Source: Sisyra terminalis (Eukaryota > Arthropoda > Insecta > Neuroptera > Sisyridae). From it: DNA of 64,000 nucleotides. The position numbers and the translations under genes were made by a program. Below the pieces are notes generated by a model, which saw nothing but the letters and a program-made list of their open reading frames with translations, made no database searches and was not told the DNA's origin. The stretch's first letter is position 1; each line of letters opens with the position of its first letter. Shown in pieces: positions 57,740 to 64,000 of this stretch. The stretch spans positions 28,520,001 through 28,584,000 of the forward strand of contig OY292278.1 of NCBI GenBank assembly GCA_958496175.1, written 5' to 3'.

Positions 57740-57960
57740 TCAATTTGGCTTATGTCCCTTTTAGTGGCATCAATATCTGTTGCATGTTCTACTTTGTTTT
57801 TAATTTTATTCGTGATTTGTTTGTTAATTCAATTTTAAACTCTTATAATTGGCTCTTTTGTCGGTAAATTTTCAATATGGCCTGTTTTACTCGCAATTCA
57901 AATAAGTCGCATAATTTCAAATAATTCAAGAAAGTCAAGTTCGGCTAGTTCAAAAGCTAT
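57740..57960. repeat. P8b left-half fragment
   Basis: GGCATCAATATCTGTTGC and CTACTTTGTTTTTAATTTTA match the left arm of 44445-44690; the right arm is missing or very diverged. Confidence 0.5.
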
Positions 57961-59025
57961 TACCTTATACATCGTCATTCCCCCGTTTCAATTTGAAATG
58001 AGGGAATAACGGCGAAGGAATGATAAAAGAAGTATAACTCAAAAAATATTGGTACTTAAACGTTTGTTACATCCGGATTTTTGTGTAAGTTTACTATCTC
58101 TGACAAACTACCATTCTGTGTAATTATTAGTAAGATATAGTAAATAACTTTATTTTTCTTCAATGTGTGGGAATGACGATTAAAAATAAAATATTGAAAT
58201 AATTTTCATATTTTTATTTTGAGACAGATATTTTAACACGTGTTAGATGACTTAAATATGTGAAATTATTAATAGTATTGTCTCCAATCAAAAATCGATG
58301 AAAGCATTCATGAATGATTATAGATACGTTCATAAATCGACTGTTAGTAAAGGTGTACGGGAATGATTCATTTTTATGGGACACATTAAAAAATATATTT
58401 TAAAACATGTTATTTACTTTTCATTCCAAACTCAAAAAATTTTTGAAAATCAATTGTATTTATAATTGATAAGCCAAATTCACAAACATTTTTTTTTTGA
58501 AAAATTATTGATTTAAAAGTTCATATGTGTGCTGATATATAAATTTAAATTTGGGGCATAGTGAGGGAGTGATTTTCAGGGTACTAGTTATGTATTACTC
58601 TATAGAGATATTCATTTTTGTAGTTCAAAAATTATGATCAACATCATTAGCCCAAATAATGTCATTTTCTAGGAAAAAAAGGTCACGAAAGGACAAGAAT
58701 TTCGAGGTTTAATAAATTATCGAAAAATCTTTCAACAATTTGTTTTAATCTATAATAATCATTTTTTTTCATTTTATCTTTATTAATTTACAATATGAAT
58801 CGATCACTGTCATATTTTAATATAGTGACTAGATGGCCCTAATCCAATTTTGCGTTGTATTATATTGATAATATATCAACGATAAAATTAGCGGCTAATT
58901 GACACGTTTCAAAAGTTTGTTGCAAGTGTTTACAAATGTTTCAAGCCAATGCGTTATTTAGGGAAAACATTCACAGATTTCTCTTCTCTTCAAACATTAC
59001 CTAAAAGCTCATAGACACATCAGCG
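57961..59025. other. No gene or clear repeat recognised
   Basis: AT-rich DNA. AGAAGTATAACTC near 58030 may be a trace of R2. Confidence 0.3.
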
Positions 59026-59029
59026 TCAT

Positions 59030-59710
59030 TATTGATCGCACTTTAATTAACGATCAACTAACAAACTTAGTCATCAAGTTCTCTTGTTCGAAAATACCCT
59101 TTTGTGACTCCCACTGTCGTTACTTTGTCCCCAATTCAAACATTTATTGACTTAATGATCCATTTATCGTCAATTTTCCTACTCATCCCGTAAAGATATC
59201 ACAAAGTCAATTGAAATTAAACCAACAAAAAAATCGATACAAATGTTTTTTTTTTCGAAACATTTAATCTGCCCGAATATTGAATGAATATATCAAGGTG
59301 GTTGTTGCATGAAAGCTTTTTAGCATGGGAAAATAAGTGGAATTCAAGGCAAAAGCTCGAAGTTCCCGATGCTCCTGAGTCCCTTGTACGACACGAGGCC
59401 AGCGTCAACGACGTTGCTACTGCAAATCGGGTCAGGGTTGTCTCGATTTAGATACTCTGATTTAATTTTGTTTGTGACAGGTGTGTGTTGATTATTTAAT
59501 TAGATCTGATTGGAAATGGTCGATTGCCGATTTTGTATCATCCCCTGATTGTCCAAGTACTTTTAATTAATCGCAACATTTATTCCCTTAAGAGTATTAA
59601 CAGCCACGATTGATTTCCTACATTTGAATTTAATTGAAATGCTTCGCATTGTAAACGATATAGCGCAGCCGTTTTAAATAAACATTATTAATTAATTATA
59701 ACTTTTTCCG
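59030..59710. promoter_or_regulatory. Single-copy block with clustered TAATTA sites (possible enhancer)
   Basis: This stretch has no repeat partner and is less biased in composition than its flanks. TTAATTAA or TTAATTAG cores occur near 59043, 59495, 59571 and 59687, with additional ATTA and TTTAT(C/T)G sites. Such clustering of homeodomain-type sites is seen in insect developmental enhancers, but AT-rich DNA produces them by chance. The 63-codon minus frame (59217-59408) is not convincing. Confidence 0.25.
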
Positions 59711-59920
59711 AATCTTTATCTGTCTTAATAAATTAGTTATAAAAATATTTTTAAAAATAAATTGGAACATTGTTATTTTGCAATAGAATGATTATGGTGC
59801 AATACAAGGGATCAAAAAAATTTGAAAATTCTATCAAATGATTTCTCTTCGTTAGTTAATTGCTAATAGTTTTAATAGTTTCTTCAGAAAAAAAAACTTG
59901 GAAATTAATTATAAGACAAT

Positions 59921-60540
59921 TAGTGTCCGGTCGAAACTAGTTTTTACGGCCGAAACTTAGACTGAAACCGAATTTCGGCATCTGTCTCAGTTTCAGCCGA
60001 AACTTCCATTTAAGGTCATGTTTTCGCAGAAAAAAAATTTAATCATAATTAGTCAATCTTTACTTTTAAATCTTATTAATGATATAGTCACTAATATTGG
60101 AACTAATCATTAACATTACATATTATTATCACTTCTTATTTCACATAAATTATTTGTGCTGAAATAAGGGGTTGATTTAAAAGAAATGCACCTAATATTA
60201 CTATTTAATATTAGTTACGAATAACATAAAATAATAAAAAAAAGTTACAAAACCAAATTATTTTTTATCTAGTATGATTAGCAATGATTAGGTAAACAAA
60301 ATAGAAAGTCCTCTTTCTTATATCTTAAAAACAAAATAATTTCTTCTAAACTTTGATGAGTTTTCTTTCGAACAGAAAAAAAATATTAAAGATAATATTA
60401 AACATAATTTCAATGAACTGATAGTACTTAGTTTCGGTTTCAGTCGTAGTTTCGGATTGACGACAGCCGAAACCGAAACTAAATCGAAACTCGTTTTTAA
60501 ACCGAAACTAGGCCGAAACCGAAAGTTCGGTCGGACACTA
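59921..60540. mobile_element. hAT-like family H3, copy 3
   Basis: Left end TAGTGTCCGGTCGAAAC, right end complement of TAGTGTCCGACCGAAC, flanked by AAGACAAT (59913-59920) and AAGGCAAT (60541-60548), 7 of 8 alike. The 620-bp body aligns with the other two copies. The 77-codon minus frame inside is only a by-product of the GAAAC repeats. Confidence 0.85.
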
Positions 60541-60556
60541 AAGGCAATCATTCAAC

Positions 60557-60769
60557 ATGGAAGTTTCTCTTGAAAAAGTTAGCTACCGAAACGTCGCAAA
60601 AGGTCTAGGAATGAAAATTTTGTTATTGATGTGGTATTATTGGTGCGTAGATATTAATAAATTCCAAAAATTAGTAAAGAACAAAAGAGGTGTCCTGGAA
60701 CATCGAACAAGAGCGGAGCTCTTAATTAATATAGTACCAATTATATTTGGATATTGGTTATGGATATAA
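60557..60769 (+). other. 70-codon open frame, not recognised
   Basis: This starts 16 bp past the H3 element. It has a hydrophobic MKILLLMWYYW stretch and a basic middle, and no family is evident. Probably a chance frame. Confidence 0.2.
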
Positions 60770-61404
60770 AGACTGACCCAAAATTAACATAAGATTTGAA
60801 TTAAATAAAAAACACAGTTTTTAGTCATCAGATTGTGATTTTTTTATTGAATCATAAAATACATAGAAAAGGGTTATTTATGGATTATAACATCGGAGAA
60901 ATGGCTTCCACGGCTTTACTGGCATGCCCATTCTTTAATCGAAATTTCCCATGAGCATTTTGTTTAAATGTAGCTGAATTTCGTTGATGCAGCATTTAAT
61001 TCCTACTGTAATACACAGATGGTGGTGGGATTCTTAACATAGATCTTTTACTTCAAATAACGCCATAAAAAGAAATCTAATGGTGTTAAATCACAAGATC
61101 TAGGGAACCAATTCTGATCACCGAAACGAGAGAGTACACGACTAAGAAATATCACATGTAGTAGTTGAATTGTTTCACGGTCTTCATGGCATGTGGCACC
61201 ATCATGTTGAAACCACATATCTATATCAATATAATCCATCTGAGATTGAAAGAAGTGTGTTATCATGTCGCAATATCGAGCTCCAGTAACAGTCACTTTT
61301 TGGCCAGCCTCATTTAAAAAAAATAGTCTAATGATGCTTCCAGTCCAAAATCTACACCAAACAATGACATGCGGTGGATACTGAATACATTTGTTTTTCG
61401 ACAA
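60770..61404 (-). pseudogene. mariner-family (DD41D-type) transposase fragment
   Basis: The minus frame 61404-61048 contains VIVWCRFWTGSIIRLFF, VTVTGARYCDMITHFF, MWFQHDGATCHEDRETIQLL, LSRFGDQNWFPRSCDLTPLD and FFLWRYLK. These are the second and third catalytic Asp blocks of a Tc1/mariner DDE transposase (HDGA and PLDFF). I count 41 residues between the two Asp, which fits the DD41D group. The helix-turn-helix half is absent. The C-terminal rest (to about 60850) is out of frame: NAHGKFRLKNGHASKAVEA can be read with a shift. It is a dead remnant. Confidence 0.85.
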
Positions 61405-61995
61405 TTACTTGTTAGTTCTTCCCTCCTTTAAGTATATTTTCGCTTGTAGGAAGTATCTGTAAGGTCTCTCTGAAACGTCCCAACAGTTTGTAGTCATTGA
61501 GGCGCTCCATCTTCCCGAATATCTTTTTCCCATCTTCTTAATATCTTGGGAAAATCGTTTACCTTACTTTCATCTACTCACATCTTCTAAATTTTTGAGA
61601 AAAAAGTTGAGATGGGAATGAAGAAAATGTGCTTTTAAACTCATTGGTCAACTTAAAGCGTGAAATGCTTTAACATTCTTTTGACGATTTCTTTGTTGTA
61701 AAATTTCTATATGACCTCTTTAAAGGCACTCCATCCTTCTTTTTGAGGATTCATCATGGTTGTTATGAATTGTGGATCAACCATAAGGTCCTTAATATTT
61801 GGTCAAAGGAAAACACCTTCCTTCAACTTTGCGCCCGAGAGGCTTGGAAACTTTGATATTAAGTATTTGAAGCAATTTCCTTCTCTTGGAAGTGACTTTA
61901 CAAATTGCTTCATCAATTCCACCTTTTATGTGAAGCGATGGTAGAAGAACTTTATAAGGAGGCACCAAAGTTTCATGAAAATTTCTAATGATAAT
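61405..61995 (-). pseudogene. Pseudogene of a repeated arthropod protein family (HFLHSHL / QDI..M.KRY.G.W)
   Basis: On the minus strand, with frameshifts, the order is PYKVLLPSLHIKGG, then a degraded stretch, ESSKRRMECL, then SLKAHFLHSHLNFFLKNLED, GKRFSQDIKKMGKRYSGRW, SASMTTNCW and LKEGRTNK. I recognise this arrangement (PPLHIKLGL, HFLHSHLDFF, ERFHQDI..ME.RYQG.W, ADYCW) from a multi-copy family of uncharacterised proteins in arthropod genomes, thought to be transposon-derived. Stops and shifts occur throughout. It joins the mariner fragment at about 61404. Confidence 0.7.
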
Positions 61996-62089
61996 GCGTC
62001 GTCAATTTATAACGTAAATAGCACTAGCAAAACCACAGGTCAACTCCAAACAAATCTGGGAAAGTAAAGCTACCTTTACAAGCTTAGCC

Positions 62090-62235
62090 TTCTTGGACTC
62101 CAAACTTGAGGTGGATGTCAGATTGCAAAGGTATTAAAGGTAATGAAAAAACCAATGCTCTTGCCCTTCAAGAATTCAGAACACCATTCACAGGCCCACA
62201 ACTCTTGATTGGGGCCAATATGAAAGAAGACCACC
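62090..62235 (+). pseudogene. RNase H fragment of a LINE
   Basis: The plus strand reads WTPNLRWMSDCKGIKGNEKT, then NALALQEFRTPFTGPQLLIG. The 'GIKGNE(K/I)A(D)' motif and following 'F.GP' segment are typical of the C-terminal RNase H domain of non-LTR retrotransposons (the Asp after the NE motif reads Asn). The His of the WVPGH motif is missing. It is a short dead scrap. Confidence 0.6.
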
Positions 62236-62579
62236 GGGCAAAAGCACAATAAAAAGATGATCCCTGAACCTAACTATTGAAATAGTTGATCCAGAGAAAC
62301 CAGAGGACGAAACCGCTTCTTAGTTAGTGAAAATCTAGTACGCTGACCTATTAATTAGACTTATTTTATCAATTTTGTACTGTATTGTTGTGTATAGTAT
62401 TTGTGCATAGTTTGATGACGTTCAAGCATTACAGATACAAAAATAAGCAAGTATCAAAATCGTAACCAAGGTCGAGAGTCGAAAAAAGTCACAATCCTTA
62501 TCTGAACCTTATCACTCCCATCCTCTCTTTCATCTAACTCAACAGTAGGGATAGACAATATAGATATACTGCTTCTATA

Positions 62580-62790
62580 AGATCTTATGACGATCTAGAT
62601 CTCAAGTCCTACCTCACCGATTGAAGTATTATTACCAGGGTAGAAAAGTCATTCTCTAATTCTCACCTAATCTGCTCGGGAGTCCCATAGGGTTCCTAAC
62701 TCTCTCCTTTTCTTTTCAACATACATTGTCATAACATTCCCACTAACGACAATATTCTTACAGTACAAAAAGAATTTTGATTTTTTTTTT
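62580..62790 (+). pseudogene. LINE reverse transcriptase fragment
   Basis: The plus strand reads a KSYLTD motif, then VEKSFSNSHLICSGVP, a Trp or stop in place of the PQGS Gln/Ser region, and LSPFLFNIHCHNIPTNDNIL. This is the RT region leading up to, but not reaching, the YADD box. It lies downstream of the RNase H scrap, the reverse of the order in one element, so the two come from separate or rearranged copies. Confidence 0.6.
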
Positions 62791-62894
62791 TCTTAAAAGC
62801 ATTTTGATCAACTAAGGCCGGAACCCTAACCAACAACTTGATTTTGTTAAATTTTATCAATCCGGTCCTGGGTATATCGATATATAGAATATTT

Positions 62895-63090
62895 GGCTCA
62901 ACGTTGCATTTTCGACTTTGTTTTTAATTTAATTCACGATTAAATCGGGTCCATAATAAAAATTTAGCCACAAAAGAGAGAGTTATATCATATTCGAATT
63001 GAATTAACAAAAATATCGTAAATAGAATAAAAAACAAAATCGAAACTCTAACGTTGCCAGATTGTGGGTGTGCTAAAATGGACTTGAACC
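62895..63090. mobile_element. Palindromic MITE P8, copy with perfect 8-bp duplication
   Basis: GAATATTT flanks it at 62887-62894 and 63091-63098. The left end keeps GGCTCA and then jumps to ACGTTGCATTTTCGACTT (about 30 bp of the left terminus are deleted). The right end is whole, ending GTGTGCTAAAATGGACTTGA plus ACC. The body aligns with 46320-46544. Confidence 0.85.
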
Positions 63091-63106
63091 GAATATTTAG
63101 ATAAAT

Positions 63107-63450
63107 TGGAGTTTCAAACTTCAGTGATTTTTTATGAGGTATTGTTGATTTAATTAAACTTTATTGGAGATCAAACTATTTTAAATTCGATACTTAACAG
63201 ACTTTCTTGCTTATGTACAAACTTGATCAAATAAATCTCAAAAAAGAACCTTCAATGATCCACCTCACTGGATTAATCCTAAATCCACCTCTGCACCTAT
63301 TGACGAATTTTTTTTTAATCTATTGGATCAACTTTGTACGTTAATAGTGTGGTCTGTTTAGTATCGAATTCAAAATAGTTTGATCTTTAATAAAAGTTAA
63401 TCAAATCAACAATATTTCATTAAAAGCCACCGAAGTTTGAAACCTCAGTC
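63107..63450. mobile_element. Palindromic MITE, arms ~130 bp
   Basis: GTTTCAAACTTCAGTG, ATTGTTGATTTAATTAAAC, GATCAAACTATTTTAAATTC and GATACTTAACAGAC on the left are all inverted on the right (63320-63450) with few changes. The loop (about 63240-63320) has CACCTCACTGGATTAATCC. Non-coding. The exact tips (GGAG or GAGG) and duplication are unclear. Confidence 0.75.
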
Positions 63451-64000
63451 TCAAGACATAAAAGTTTCCAACTTCATTACCAAATCCGAACTAACTAAAT
63501 CCAACTAAACTAATCTTAACATCTAACTAATATAACTAAAATAATTATTCATCGCTTTATGATATTGAGACAAAAGTTATTTTTTAGATACCAACTTTAT
63601 ATATCTTTTTTAATTAATTCCTTTATTATTTTATTTTTTTACGTAATATTTACTCAGCCATTTTGAAAAGAACTATCAAAATGGCAGTTATAAAATGTTT
63701 TTGATCTAACAAAATAAATTAGTGCGATGCTTCAATTATATTTGCTTCAAAAATAAAAGACATAATATGAACCAATAAAATTTTATAGTCTTCATTTTGT
63801 CTAAAAGAACAATAAATAAACAAATGATCTCTACAATTGAAAAACTAAAGCTTGTAACAATGAGCTTTGAAGTTACATCAACGACTGTAGTGTAAAACCT
63901 GTTTTTTACTACATGAGCTTTTAGCGTCGATAAATGTAAATTGATAAATTAATAACGAACATGAAATAAATATTGAAATAATAAATATATAAAATTAAAA
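63451..64000. other. No gene recognised
   Basis: AT-rich DNA to the window end, with no feature I can support. Confidence 0.3.

Noticed and set aside
1..64000. CRISPR array, rRNA, operon or phage-type system
   Set aside because: No regularly spaced short direct repeats, no rRNA-like sequence, no dense gene order; the DNA is eukaryotic and transposon-rich.

Overview
The window is about 64 kb of AT-rich eukaryotic DNA, and everything recognisable in it points to an arthropod, most likely an insect. The clues are Jockey-like LINE reverse transcriptase remnants, a DD41D-type mariner fragment, a Helitron with the TC/CTAG ends familiar from insect genomes, many hAT, Harbinger and MULE-type elements, a tRNA-derived SINE, and one arthropod-style Inr+DPE core promoter. 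I see no intact protein-coding gene, no rRNA gene, no functional tRNA and no CRISPR array. All calls come from reading the sequence and comparing copies within the window. No database search was run, and coordinates of old repeats are approximate.

Layout. 0-5 kb: a foldback MITE, a Harbinger-like MITE with TAA target duplication, an old repeat split by a TIR element, and a THAP-domain pseudogene. 5-6.3 kb: a 1.06-kb near-palindrome whose arms mirror the same 61-codon ORF. 8-11 kb: degenerate tandem repeats, a SINE split by a hAT element, and the first of three copies of a TAGTGTCCG hAT-like family (others at 31.9 and 59.9 kb). 12.7-14.3 kb: a diverged minisatellite (~170-bp unit). 14.9-15.5 kb: the only strongly GC- and CpG-rich block, with a consensus Inr-DPE promoter at 15,005 and a coding-like reading frame; this is the best candidate for the start of a host gene. 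16.1-18.9 kb: a TIR element split by a 1.85-kb Helitron that carries a tRNA-like segment. 19-22.5 kb: a composite of diverged repeats, an LTR-like stretch, and a 5'-truncated LINE with a perfect 12-bp target duplication.

22.6-41 kb: R1 and R3 repeat copies, a LINE fragment, a MULE with 11-bp flanking repeats and a recognisable transposase C-terminus, hAT elements (one with a nested MITE), a SINE and Helitron fragments. 41.7-42.7 kb: two minus-strand coding-like reading frames, one with a signal-peptide-like start and one resembling a terminal exon. 43.6-47.1 kb: several palindromic elements, including two families with clear target duplications (8 bp and 12-13 bp). 48-58 kb: TIR elements, a pogo-like end, a long inverted repeat, a LINE RT remnant and Helitron-like fragments. 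59-59.7 kb: low-repeat DNA with clustered TAATTA sites, possibly cis-regulatory. 60-63.5 kb: a hAT copy, a mariner fragment joined to a pseudogene of a second repeated protein family, LINE RNase H and RT scraps, and two palindromic MITEs.

Overall this reads as intergenic or intronic transposon-dense DNA, with perhaps one promoter and first exon (15 kb) and one or two small candidate exons (about 42 kb). The most distinctive observations are the short palindromic element with retroposon-like 12-13-bp target duplications and a hammerhead-like core in each arm, the palindromic family with 8-bp duplications, the mirrored-ORF foldback, and the Inr-DPE promoter.
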